NCBI GenBank assembly: GCA_045106435.1
Contig: JBGCEN010000464.1
Span: 1-16,460, forward strand
From: JBCCIM01 sp045106435
GTDB lineage: Bacteria > Bacteroidota > Rhodothermia > Rhodothermales > JAHQVL01
DNA length: 16,460 nt
Direction of reading: 5' to 3'
Shown: one piece after another, positions 6,652-13,931 of the stretch
How the letters are laid out: the number at the start of each line of letters is the position of its first letter
Position numbering within the stretch: the stretch's first letter is position 1
Notes under the pieces: generated by a model
Databases searched by the model: none
Told to the model about the DNA's origin: nothing
The model's input: only the letters and a program-made list of their open reading frames with translations
Translations under genes and position numbers: made by a program

Positions 6652-7653
6652 ATGGCTAGACACACCTTTTTTTGTATAGACGCGCACACCTGCGGTAACC
6701 CCGTTCGTGTTGTCTCTGGTGGCGGTCCTCTGCTTGAGGGCAACAGCATGAGCGAGCGCCGGCAGCACTTTCTCGCTGAATTTGACTGGATCCGAACAGG
6801 CCTCATGTTTGAACCGCGTGGCCATGATATGATGTCGGGAAGTATTCTCTATCCCCCAACGCGCGACGATTGTGACATCGGCATCTTGTTTATCGAAACC
6901 AGCGGCTGCCTCCCAATGTGCGGGCATGGCACCATCGGCACAGTGACCGTGATGATTGAACATGGCCTCGTAACACCGCGCGAACCCGGCACGCTGCGAC
7001 TTGAGACGCCGGCAGGATTGGTTGTAGCTACTTACAAAATGGAAGGCCAGCGCGTTGCTTCAGTACGACTTGTGAATGTGCCCTCCTATCTTGCCGCTAA
7101 AGATCTGACGGTAGAATGCCCATCACTGGGTACACTAACCGTAGATGTAGGATATGGCGGCAATTTCTACGCGATCGTTGAGCCCCAGGAAAACTTCTCC
7201 GACATGGCTGATCATCCGGCAACAGATCTTTTAAGCTGGAGCCCCGTGGTGAGAAAACGGCTTAATGAAACGTATACTTTTGTTCATCCCGAAAACCCAA
7301 CGATCTGCGGGCTTAGTCATATTGAATGGACAGGCAAACCCAGGCATCCTGAAGCAAATGCGCGAAACGCCGTGTTTTACGGAGAGAAGGCGATTGATCG
7401 ATCACCCTGCGGAACCGGTACATCTGCACGAATGGCGCAGTGGGCCGCCCGGGGAGACCTGGATGCCGGCGATACATTTGTGCATGAAAGCATCATCGGC
7501 AGTCTGTTCAAGGGCCGGGTAGAAAAAAGAACAAAAATAGGAGAGATAGACGCCATTATACCAAGCATCGAAGGCTGGGCGCGTATCACCGGCTTTAATA
7601 CCATCTTTATTGATGATGACGATCCGTACGCCCACGGATTCCAGGTGATTTGA
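6652..7653 (+). CDS. proline racemase family, probable 4-hydroxyproline 2-epimerase
   Basis: This 333-residue protein is a PLP-independent cofactor-free racemase/epimerase. Both catalytic cysteines are present: Cys90 in MCGHGTIG and Cys253 in DRSPCGTGTSA. Having both argues against the trans-3-hydroxyproline dehydratase subgroup, which carries Thr at the second position. The N-terminal DAHTCGNPVRVVSGGGP and the ligand residue Asp249 fit the family, and length is normal. With the flanking lyase and FAD dehydrogenase it most likely converts trans-4-hydroxy-L-proline to cis-4-hydroxy-D-proline in the cytosol, the first step of the pathway. Proline racemase activity cannot be excluded from sequence. 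The ATG is preceded by an A-rich stretch without Shine-Dalgarno. A nonamer array follows ten bases after the stop. Confidence 0.9.
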   Translation: MARHTFFCIDAHTCGNPVRVVSGGGPLLEGNSMSERRQHFLAEFDWIRTGLMFEPRGHDMMSGSILYPPTRDDCDIGILFIETSGCLPMCGHGTIGTVTVMIEHGLVTPREPGTLRLETPAGLVVATYKMEGQRVASVRLVNVPSYLAAKDLTVECPSLGTLTVDVGYGGNFYAIVEPQENFSDMADHPATDLLSWSPVVRKRLNETYTFVHPENPTICGLSHIEWTGKPRHPEANARNAVFYGEKAIDRSPCGTGTSARMAQWAARGDLDAGDTFVHESIIGSLFKGRVEKRTKIGEIDAIIPSIEGWARITGFNTIFIDDDDPYAHGFQVI

Positions 7654-7663
7654 GTTGTAAGGG

Positions 7664-7733
7664 GTACGATGGGTACGATTTAATCGATTCTGACTTACAT
7701 TCGTACCCATTGTACTCCTCGTACCCTTCGTAC
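7664..7733. repeat. fold-back nonamer array (GTAC-RA type) between two operon genes
   Basis: Left side: two 9-bp units beginning with GTAC at 7664 and 7673, followed by sequence without clear units. Right side: four 9-bp units in inverted orientation (7698-7733) with GTAC exactly at 7703, 7712, 7721 and 7730. The reverse complement of the right arm (units GTACGAAGG, GTACGAGGA, GTACAATGG, GTACGAATG) matches the left arm pattern and that of the elements at 1828-1906 and 14562-14649. An 11-mer TTCGTACCCAT is shared with the 1828-1906 element. It lies inside the hydroxyproline gene run, so an RNA hairpin here could separate expression of the epimerase from the dehydrogenase. Confidence 0.85.
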
Positions 7734-7770
7734 CTCTTTAAAACATCATTTATTTCGCGAACCGAGTAGC

Positions 7771-9096
7771 ATGGTAACTCACAGGAATATGTCTAAACGC
7801 AAGAAGGTCGTAATCATTGGCGGGGGCGCCATAGGACTTTGCGCAGCCTATTACCTGCACCATTCAGGTAACCAGGTTACTGTGTTGGAGAAAAGCATTT
7901 ATACAGAAGGGACATCGCTCGGAAATGCCGGCATGCTTGTCCCCAGTCACGTCGTTCCCCTGGCCGCTCCGGGCGTTATTTCGCAAGGGATGCGGTGGCT
8001 TTTCAAAAGAGATAGTCCGTTTCGCATAAAACCCAGACTGGATCCTGCTCTTGCATCTTGGCTCTGGCAATTCAAAAGTTTCTGCAATGACAGGCATGTA
8101 GATGCATCGATGCCATTACTACGAGACCTCAGCCTCGCCAGCGTCGATCTGTTCGAACAACTATCAGAAACCTTTCTCTTTCATTTCGAAAGACGTGGGT
8201 TGTTAATGGTCCATTCATCAGAAAAAGGCGAAAAAGAGAATCTAAAATATGGCAAGATGGCCAAACAGGTAGGCCTCGAAGTAGAAGAATTAAGCGCAGA
8301 TGCCTTGTATAAACTCGAGCCTGGCATCAAAACAAATGCGACCGGTGCAGTTTATTACCCGCAAGACGCACACATCAGTCCCAATCATTTTACCGCGTCG
8401 CTTCAAACGCATCTTTCAACCGAAGGTGTAGACTTCAGAACCCATTCACCCGTTACGGAGTTTACAAGACGAAAAGGTACAATTGTCTCTGTCAAGACAC
8501 CCAGTGAAGAATTTGAGGCGGATGAAGTCATTCTAGCAGCCGGCTCGTGGTCTCCCGCCATTGCGCGCTTGCTCGGAATCAAATTACCGATACAACCAGC
8601 CAAAGGATACAGTGTAACGCTGGATGCGCCAGTTAACGGCCCTGAGATTCCTATGATCTTGACGGAAGCAAAAGTTACCATAACGCCAATGGGAAATCAA
8701 TTACGATTTGGTGGTACCCTTGAGCTCGCCGGCTTTGATGATTCAATTGATCGTGTACGTACATCTTCTATCTTGAATACCATCCCGGATTATCTGCCAA
8801 ACATAAAGCCTGAGGAAATTCAAACAGATCAAATATGGTCTGGCTACCGTCCCTGCACACCAGATGGGTTACCCATGATTGGTCGATCGGGGGCGTACAG
8901 CAATCTTGTCATTGCAACCGGACACGCAATGATCGGCATCACCCTCGCGCCTATAACAGGACAGTTGGTAACTAACGTGGTTAACCAAGCCACTCCTTCG
9001 ATTAACATTATGGCATTAAAGCCAGAACGTTTTGATTCAAAAACAAAAGCGCCGGCACAACCTCGTCTCAAACAAGAACCTGTAGATGCAAAATAA
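7771..9096 (+). CDS. FAD-dependent D-amino-acid dehydrogenase, probable D-hydroxyproline dehydrogenase
   Basis: This 441-residue protein belongs to the DAO/DadA-type flavoprotein family. The dinucleotide-binding motif VVIIGGGAIGLCAAYYL lies at residues 13-29, the substrate-domain motif PAKGYSV sits mid-protein, and the C-terminal FAD part reads GYRPCTPDGLPMIG ... ATGHAMIGITLAPITG. In the hydroxyproline pathway this class oxidises cis-4-hydroxy-D-proline to pyrroline-4-hydroxy-2-carboxylate, passing electrons to the respiratory chain; gene context supports that substrate. D-proline or another D-amino acid is the alternative. ATG 7771 and ATG 7789 (Met7) are both possible starts; the second leaves the FAD motif closer to the N-terminus, as is common. 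The last codons overlap the next gene by 11 bp, suggesting translational coupling. Confidence 0.88.
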   Translation: MVTHRNMSKRKKVVIIGGGAIGLCAAYYLHHSGNQVTVLEKSIYTEGTSLGNAGMLVPSHVVPLAAPGVISQGMRWLFKRDSPFRIKPRLDPALASWLWQFKSFCNDRHVDASMPLLRDLSLASVDLFEQLSETFLFHFERRGLLMVHSSEKGEKENLKYGKMAKQVGLEVEELSADALYKLEPGIKTNATGAVYYPQDAHISPNHFTASLQTHLSTEGVDFRTHSPVTEFTRRKGTIVSVKTPSEEFEADEVILAAGSWSPAIARLLGIKLPIQPAKGYSVTLDAPVNGPEIPMILTEAKVTITPMGNQLRFGGTLELAGFDDSIDRVRTSSILNTIPDYLPNIKPEEIQTDQIWSGYRPCTPDGLPMIGRSGAYSNLVIATGHAMIGITLAPITGQLVTNVVNQATPSINIMALKPERFDSKTKAPAQPRLKQEPVDAK

Positions 9097-9901
9097 GCAA
9101 GCCAATCGGCAAATATTCTGGACGCTTATTGTCATCGTAAGCATACTATCCTGTGTGGCCTTTTACATGGTCTTCATTATGGATACGCCGCCCAATAAAA
9201 AGACGGCACAAGACCCCTTTGTTGCTTCTGATTTTGTACGGATTAAATCAGGCTCGTTTATGATGGGCTCAAACGCCAATGATGCATATCCGGATGAAAA
9301 GCCGGTGCACAGAGTTACCATTACAAAAACATTTCTGATAGGCAAAACCGAAGTTACCCAGAAGCAATGGTCTGCGATAATGGACCAGGACCCCAGCATG
9401 TTTCACGGCCCAAATCATCCTGTAGACAATGTGGGATGGGGTGACATTCAGGTGTTTCTGAACCGACTCAATAAAGTCACGCCAAATTGCAACGATTGTT
9501 ACAGACTCCCCACAGAGGCCGAATGGGAATATGCCGCAAGAGCCGGCACATCTACAAGCTATAGCTTCGGCGACAATGTGGAGGCCCTCGACCAATATGC
9601 CTGGTATGCATCCAATGCAGGATTCCGCACGCATCCAGTAGCAAAGAAAAAACCGAATGCCTGGGGCCTCTACGACACACATGGTAATGTATACGAGTGG
9701 GTACAAGACTTCTACGGCCCCTACAGATCCACCGCTGCTGTAGACCCCTTGGGCGAAACCGTGGGTACAGAATACATCTTGCGCGGCGGAAGCTGGACAG
9801 ACGATGCCCGTGAACAACGCCCAACCTATCGAGACTACTACGCCCCCAACCACCGCCACAATTTCTTCGGATTTCGCCTCGTCAGAACGAAGAGTTTTTG
9901 A
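9086..9901 (+). CDS. membrane-anchored SUMF1/FGE-like domain protein lacking FGE cysteines
   Basis: This 271-residue protein has one N-terminal membrane helix (about 9-31, FWTLIVIVSILSCVAFYMVF) and an exported formylglycine-generating-enzyme-sulfatase domain (about 47-270). Typical blocks are FVRIKSGSFMMGS, PVHRVTITKTFLIGKTEVTQ, NHPVDNVGWGD, YRLPTEAEWEYAARAG, GLYDTHGNVYEWVQDFY, EYILRGGSW and FFGFRLVRT. True formylglycine-generating enzymes carry active-site cysteines shortly after RGGSW; here that stretch is TDDAREQRPTYRDYY, with none. It is therefore unlikely to activate sulfatases by the known mechanism and may be a structural or ligand-binding relative. It overlaps the dehydrogenase gene by 11 bp, so the two are probably translated together. 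Its role in the locus is unknown. Confidence 0.88.
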   Translation: MQNKQANRQIFWTLIVIVSILSCVAFYMVFIMDTPPNKKTAQDPFVASDFVRIKSGSFMMGSNANDAYPDEKPVHRVTITKTFLIGKTEVTQKQWSAIMDQDPSMFHGPNHPVDNVGWGDIQVFLNRLNKVTPNCNDCYRLPTEAEWEYAARAGTSTSYSFGDNVEALDQYAWYASNAGFRTHPVAKKKPNAWGLYDTHGNVYEWVQDFYGPYRSTAAVDPLGETVGTEYILRGGSWTDDAREQRPTYRDYYAPNHRHNFFGFRLVRTKSF

Positions 9902-9906
9902 GAGGA

Positions 9907-9986
9907 GTCAGGAAGTCTGTGAGTCGGTAGGTCGGTGAGTCGGTACGCACTGACTCACAGACTTCCTGACTCACAGACTTCCTGAC
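9907..9986. repeat. 80-bp palindrome built of 5+5 octamers
   Basis: GTC recurs exactly every 8 bp at 9907, 9915, 9923, 9931 and 9939. From there on the inverted form GAC ends units at 9954, 9962, 9970, 9978 and 9986, so the element is symmetric about 9946/9947 with no spacer. The outer two units of each arm match perfectly over 16 bp, part of a 19-bp perfect inverted repeat (9907-9925 with 9968-9986, and again 9952-9970). By hand count 34 of 40 positions of the two arms are complementary. It fills the gap between the converging stops of the FGE-like gene (9901) and the hydrolase gene (9991), starting 5 bp after the first. It could act as a bidirectional terminator. Confidence 0.92.
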
Positions 9987-9990
9987 TTAC

Positions 9991-10917
9991 CTATCCCCCT
10001 AACCACGAAACCAGTACCTGCGATACCCTGGGATGAATTAAATAGCCACAGCTATGGTGCGGGTTAGATTTTCCCTCTCTCAGGGCGAGGTTATAGATTT
10101 TGTAGTCTTTGATTGAATCAACCAGCCCCAATCGAATCATTTTTCGGTAGTCGTTCCTGATACGTTCATCGTGGCTTATATAATCATCTTCAGCGGCTAC
10201 ATTAATCCATTTTCTGATATTGCAGGGGTATTGGCGATGATTGGTCACATGGGCACCCAACAACCCTTTTTTCACAGTGGCATCGCCTAATGGAGAGCCA
10301 ATGGTTAGAAATAAATCTACCATCTTGTTGCAATAGCTGGGCCTGTACTCGCCTCGATAGGAGAATTTCCACAGGACGTCATAGGCAATCATGCTGCCCA
10401 GGCTATGCCCGAGCAAGCATACAGAATCTTGTCGATCCAGTGCTTCCATTAATGGTCTTGTTAAAGGCTCCCTAACAGCGGACCCAAAGGCACTTTCCTC
10501 TCCTTTCCAATACTCTTTCAGGTCGGGTGCAAACTGACTGATGAGTTCATCGCTCAGATGGAAATAGCTTAGGAGCGGAGATAAGATATCAGCAACGCCT
10601 TCCTTGAAGGATTCTTGTCCGGGCAGGCGACGGTAATTCCTTCTGTTAAACTGGCCGGCCTTCCACTGTTTTAGCAAAGCCAGCGTTTCTTTCCGGCCAT
10701 CAAGATCATCTGGTGCAGGCTTCCCCTTTAGCTCACTTAAAAAGTGATTCGAGATATCGCCAAAGTAGACAAACTCAACGTGTGCCTGATCGAATAAAGC
10801 CACCTTGTCTGGAAAATCTCGCTGGATACCAAAACGAATAGCCTCCACCCACATTTTCTTGAGTTGCTCTTCAGGCGGTTTCCAGCTTCTTCCGTGAATT
10901 AGAATTAAGGTTTTCAT
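9991..10917 (-). CDS. alpha/beta hydrolase (putative serine esterase/lipase)
   Basis: This 308-residue protein has an N-terminal LILIHGRSW (strand plus oxyanion HG motif), a charged helical insertion (about 60-150), and the nucleophile elbow GHSLGS with Ser172. Then come LFLTIGSPLG, a probable acidic residue in NVAAEDDYISH, and a late His in NPHHSCGYLIHP. This arrangement fits the alpha/beta hydrolase fold and an uncharacterised lipase-like or phospholipase-like group. No signal peptide is seen, so it is cytosolic. Substrate unknown. ATG 10917 is the natural start, preceded by the weak purine run GTAGAAGAACGCC. It converges on the FGE-like gene with the 80-bp palindrome between them, and appears to be a single-gene unit. 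Confidence 0.85.
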   Translation of the reverse strand: MKTLILIHGRSWKPPEEQLKKMWVEAIRFGIQRDFPDKVALFDQAHVEFVYFGDISNHFLSELKGKPAPDDLDGRKETLALLKQWKAGQFNRRNYRRLPGQESFKEGVADILSPLLSYFHLSDELISQFAPDLKEYWKGEESAFGSAVREPLTRPLMEALDRQDSVCLLGHSLGSMIAYDVLWKFSYRGEYRPSYCNKMVDLFLTIGSPLGDATVKKGLLGAHVTNHRQYPCNIRKWINVAAEDDYISHDERIRNDYRKMIRLGLVDSIKDYKIYNLALREGKSNPHHSCGYLIHPRVSQVLVSWLGG

Positions 10918-11321
10918 GGCGTTCTTCTACTCAGTGAATAAGCTGCTTATTTAACGAGATGCGTCCCCTTCTGCTTCTTTCTCATAACACCAAAGTGTAC
11001 ATGCGTATCCCGAAATTAGAATAATTTTGCCGGCAGAAGCAATACATCTCCTTTCAGGTGGAAAACATTCGTTCTTTTACTGGGTGTGTTTTAGCGGTAA
11101 GACGCGAAGAGCCCTACCATAGTCCTCCTTTCTTCCCATCACCTTATCAATTTCTACCCGTGTACCTTTTTTCGGGATTTAGTTTAATGCCTATCGATCC
11201 TGAATCGGGTTCGGGACAAGGCTATGTCTGAATATTTAGACATAGCCTTATTTCCCGAAACGTAGTTTTTCGAGATGAATCTTACAGTGACGCGCCATCT
11301 AAATAAAGACGGGACATAGTC
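10918..11321. other. 404-bp divergent intergenic region
   Basis: This region lies between the hydrolase gene (leftward) and the T9SS cargo gene (rightward), so both promoters should be here. No gene is supported. The notable structure is the hairpin at 11210-11259. TTCGGGA occurs at 11171 and 11210 with its inverse TCCCGAA at 11253-11259. Confidence 0.5.
11210..11259. promoter_or_regulatory. long two-part hairpin in the leader of the T9SS cargo gene
   Basis: AAGGCTATGTCT (11218-11229) and AGACATAGCCTT (11238-11249) form a perfect 12-bp stem with an 8-base loop. Outside it TTCGGG (11210-11215) pairs with CCCGAA (11254-11259). The structure ends about 60 bp before the TTG start. It may be a transcription-factor site, a leader hairpin, or a terminator of transcription entering from upstream; the run GTAGTTTTT follows a few bases later. 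Which of these applies cannot be decided from sequence. Confidence 0.45.
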
Positions 11322-12578
11322 TTGAAGTACGTATATCTGAAGATCCTGCCCCTCACGATATTACTTTCTTTCTTTGCAGTTTCATTATCAACCATCAACG
11401 CTCAACCAATTGGGCAATCAAGTCCACAAGAGCCGGCTCTGATATGGACTGAGGCAGGGGGACTGCTTGTGATGGAAGCAGAGAAAGCAGACATTTCAGG
11501 AGACTGGAGTTTCCAAAATGAGCTTACCGGCGCAGTAAATGATGGATATTATGAATGGAAAAATGGCGACCCTTCTACGGAAGCTGATGAACCTGGATTG
11601 AATATCCTGAGCTATGCGTTTCAGATATCTACCCCAGGAACCTATCGCTTCCTCTTTCGCACCGCAGCGCTTCTAAAAAGAGATCACAATGATGTATGGG
11701 TTCGGTTTCCAGACAACCCGGGAGAAGGTCGGAAATCAACGGGTGGAAGCATCGTTTCGCTAGACCAGAACACATGGTTTAAGGTGTATCAGAAGAAAGG
11801 GGGAGATGACTGGCATTTCGAGGCCTCAACCGTTGATGATAACGCCCATGAGGTATTTGCTTTTTTTGACACAGCAGGCACCTATCAAATTGAACTCTCT
11901 GGCAGGTCAACCCAATTTAAAATCGACCGCCTCGTGTTTTTTCATGAGAGCGTGAGTGAGAGCATTGCTGAGGATGTTTCAACGCCAGAATCTATCTCCA
12001 CGACCTTGCCGGTAGAGTTGGTTAAATTCAAGGGGCTCATAAACAATCAAAGTGTAGTGCTTGAATGGACCACTGCCAGTGAGTTGAATAACGCAGGATT
12101 TGACGTTGAATTTACAAATGAAGCTGGAGGTTCATTTGATAAAATCGGATTTATAGCCGGCTCAGGCACTTCAACGGAAACGATTCAATACAAGTACAAC
12201 CACACTGCTGATGGCTTTGAGGGTCAGACGCTGTATTACAGACTAAAGCAACTGGACTTTGACGGTACGTTTGAATACTCAGATGTAGTAGCAGTAACAC
12301 TACCCATGACACCAAACACGGTGCTGCATCCAGCTTATCCCAATCCTTTTAATCCCTCGACAACCATTTCTTTTACATTACCTGTGGAAGGCAAGGTCCT
12401 GCTTTCCGTTTATGATGCCTCAGGTCGTGTTGTGCAAGAACTGGTCAATGAAGTAAGACCATCAGGTTATCACAGCGAGCAATTTCAAGCTGCAGAAGAT
12501 ATGGCCAGTGGCATGTATCTGTATCGACTGGTAACACCTACGCAAACACTGAATGGCACGGTTCTGTTGTTGAAATAA
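11322..12578 (+). CDS. secreted protein with CBM-like module, FN3-like domain and T9SS type A sorting domain
   Basis: This 418-residue exported protein starts at TTG 11322; no ATG or GTG lies between the in-frame stop at 11304 and the signal peptide, which begins at once (YLKILPLTILLSFFAVSLSTINAQ). Residues about 40-215 (LLVMEAEKADISGDW, YAFQISTPGTYRFLFRT, HNDVWVRFPDN, WHFEAS, GTYQIELSGRSTQFKIDRLVF) have the beta-sandwich pattern of carbohydrate-binding modules such as the C-terminal domain of GH115 proteins. Residues about 225-330 (LPVELVKFKG, VLEWTTASELNNAGFDVE, LYYRLKQLDFDGTFEYSD) form the FN3-like domain common in Bacteroidota secreted proteins. The end (about 336-418, AYPNPFNPSTT ... VYDASGRVV ... 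TVLLLK) is the T9SS sorting signal. No catalytic domain is seen, so binding surface glycans is likely but inferred. A heptamer array starts at the first base after its stop codon. Confidence 0.87.
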   Translation: MKYVYLKILPLTILLSFFAVSLSTINAQPIGQSSPQEPALIWTEAGGLLVMEAEKADISGDWSFQNELTGAVNDGYYEWKNGDPSTEADEPGLNILSYAFQISTPGTYRFLFRTAALLKRDHNDVWVRFPDNPGEGRKSTGGSIVSLDQNTWFKVYQKKGGDDWHFEASTVDDNAHEVFAFFDTAGTYQIELSGRSTQFKIDRLVFFHESVSESIAEDVSTPESISTTLPVELVKFKGLINNQSVVLEWTTASELNNAGFDVEFTNEAGGSFDKIGFIAGSGTSTETIQYKYNHTADGFEGQTLYYRLKQLDFDGTFEYSDVVAVTLPMTPNTVLHPAYPNPFNPSTTISFTLPVEGKVLLSVYDASGRVVQELVNEVRPSGYHSEQFQAAEDMASGMYLYRLVTPTQTLNGTVLLLK

Positions 12579-12654
12579 GTAGTCGGTTTTCAGTAGTCAG
12601 ATTAGTGATTTTTTATTCCTGATAACTGATAACCGAATACTGATAACTTTGAAC
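12579..12654. repeat. fold-back heptamer array, 5+5 units
   Basis: Five 7-bp units starting with G run from 12579 to 12613: GTAGTCG, GTTTTCA, GTAGTCA, GATTAGT, GATTTTT. After a 6-base centre, five heptamers ending in AC run from 12620 to 12654: TGATAAC twice, CGAATAC, TGATAAC, TTTGAAC. The best fold pairs 12579-12599 with 12620-12640 (17 of 21 positions complementary). It begins exactly at the first base after the TAA of the T9SS cargo gene, so it forms the 3' end of that message or the leader of the thiolase gene. Confidence 0.85.
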
Positions 12655-12719
12655 CGAACTTCCCTGAGATGATGTAGTTAGGTTTCTCCTCCCAGTTTCC
12701 AACATTTACGCTACAGAAC

Positions 12720-13931
12720 ATGGATTCATTTATCATCGATGGTATGCGCACGCCCATTGGAAATTTTGGCGGCACGTTGTCTACCATCAGGACCGACGAT
12801 CTTGGTGCGCTTCCCATTAAAGCGCTGCTCGAAAAACATCCAGGCTTGCCACTCGATGCCATCGATGATGTAATCATGGGCTGTGCCAATCAAGCCGGCG
12901 AAGACAATCGCAATGTAGCACGCATGTGTCTGTTGCTTGCTGGTTTACCATGGTCTGTACCGGGAGAAACTGTCAACCGTCTGTGTGCCTCGGGGATGTC
13001 TGCAGCGATCCATGCAAACCGTGCGATCAAAGCAGGGGATGGCCACTTGTTTATCGCCGGCGGTGTAGAGCACATGACACGCGGGCCGTGGGTCATTTCC
13101 AAAGTATCCAAACCTTTTGGCAGGGATGCTGCCATGCACGACAGTAGTTTTGGCTGGCGTTTCATAAATCCACGGATGAAAGCCCTGTACGGTACGGATG
13201 GTATGGGTAGCACCGCAGAGAACCTCGCTGAACAATATCAAATCAGCCGTGAAGATCAGGATGCGTTTGCCTACAACTCCCAAATGAAAGCCGCCTCTGC
13301 CCAGGAATCTCGCCGGCTGGCCGAAGAAATTGTGTCTGTCCCTATTCCTCAGCGTAAGGCTGATCCGATTATTTTTGACAAAGATGAGTTTATTAAACCG
13401 TTCACATCGATTGCCGGCCTGGCCAAACTACGGGCAGCTTTCAAAAAAGCTGAAGATGGCGGCACAGTAACCGCCGGCAATGCATCAGGATTAAATGATG
13501 GCGCAGCGGCCATGCTAATTGCATCTGACGACGCTATAAAAAAACACCATCTCAAACCACTTGCCCGTATCGTGACCTCAGCCGTTGTTGGCGTTGAGCC
13601 ACGCATTATGGGCATTGGCCCCGTTGGTGCATCCAACAAGGCCCTTGCCAAAGCCGGCTTGTCCATGGATAACATGGATATTATTGAACTGAATGAGGCA
13701 TTTGCCGCTCAGAGCCTGGCTTGTATCCGCGCATGGGGACTCCAAGATGATGACCCTCGCATCAATCCCAATGGAGGTGCCATTGCCATTGGGCACCCCC
13801 TCGGTGTTTCCGGCACACGCATTCTGCATACAGCCGCACTTGAACTCAATAAGCAGAAAAAACGCTATGCCCTCGTCACCATGTGTGTAGGTGTAGGCCA
13901 GGGATACGCTGTAATTCTGGAGAGCGTGTAA
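12720..13931 (+). CDS. thiolase (acetyl-CoA acyltransferase, PcaF/PaaJ-like)
   Basis: This 403-residue protein is a complete type II thiolase. The nucleophile Cys89 lies in VNRLCASG, NEAFAAQ is present, His359 lies in GGAIAIGHPLGVSG, and the second catalytic Cys389 in TMCVGVGQG. The segment GCANQAGEDNRNVARM and GWRFINPRMKALYG resemble beta-ketoadipyl-CoA thiolases and related 3-ketoacyl-CoA thiolases. It would cleave a 3-oxoacyl-CoA with CoA, releasing acetyl-CoA, in the cytosol. The chain-length or dicarboxylate preference cannot be read here, and no beta-oxidation or aromatic-pathway gene adjoins it. ATG 12720 is preceded by CTACAGAAC without a clear Shine-Dalgarno. The gene follows the heptamer array by 65 bp and is probably expressed alone. 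Confidence 0.93.
   Translation: MDSFIIDGMRTPIGNFGGTLSTIRTDDLGALPIKALLEKHPGLPLDAIDDVIMGCANQAGEDNRNVARMCLLLAGLPWSVPGETVNRLCASGMSAAIHANRAIKAGDGHLFIAGGVEHMTRGPWVISKVSKPFGRDAAMHDSSFGWRFINPRMKALYGTDGMGSTAENLAEQYQISREDQDAFAYNSQMKAASAQESRRLAEEIVSVPIPQRKADPIIFDKDEFIKPFTSIAGLAKLRAAFKKAEDGGTVTAGNASGLNDGAAAMLIASDDAIKKHHLKPLARIVTSAVVGVEPRIMGIGPVGASNKALAKAGLSMDNMDIIELNEAFAAQSLACIRAWGLQDDDPRINPNGGAIAIGHPLGVSGTRILHTAALELNKQKKRYALVTMCVGVGQGYAVILESV

Noticed and set aside
9269..9859. 196-residue ORF on the minus strand
   Set aside because: It lies antisense to the FGE-like gene, whose protein has unmistakable family motifs; the antisense product shows none.
9086..9901. FGE-like protein as the activator of the sulfatase at 295-1815
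   Set aside because: The cysteines of the known formylglycine-generating mechanism are missing and the genes are far apart in different units.
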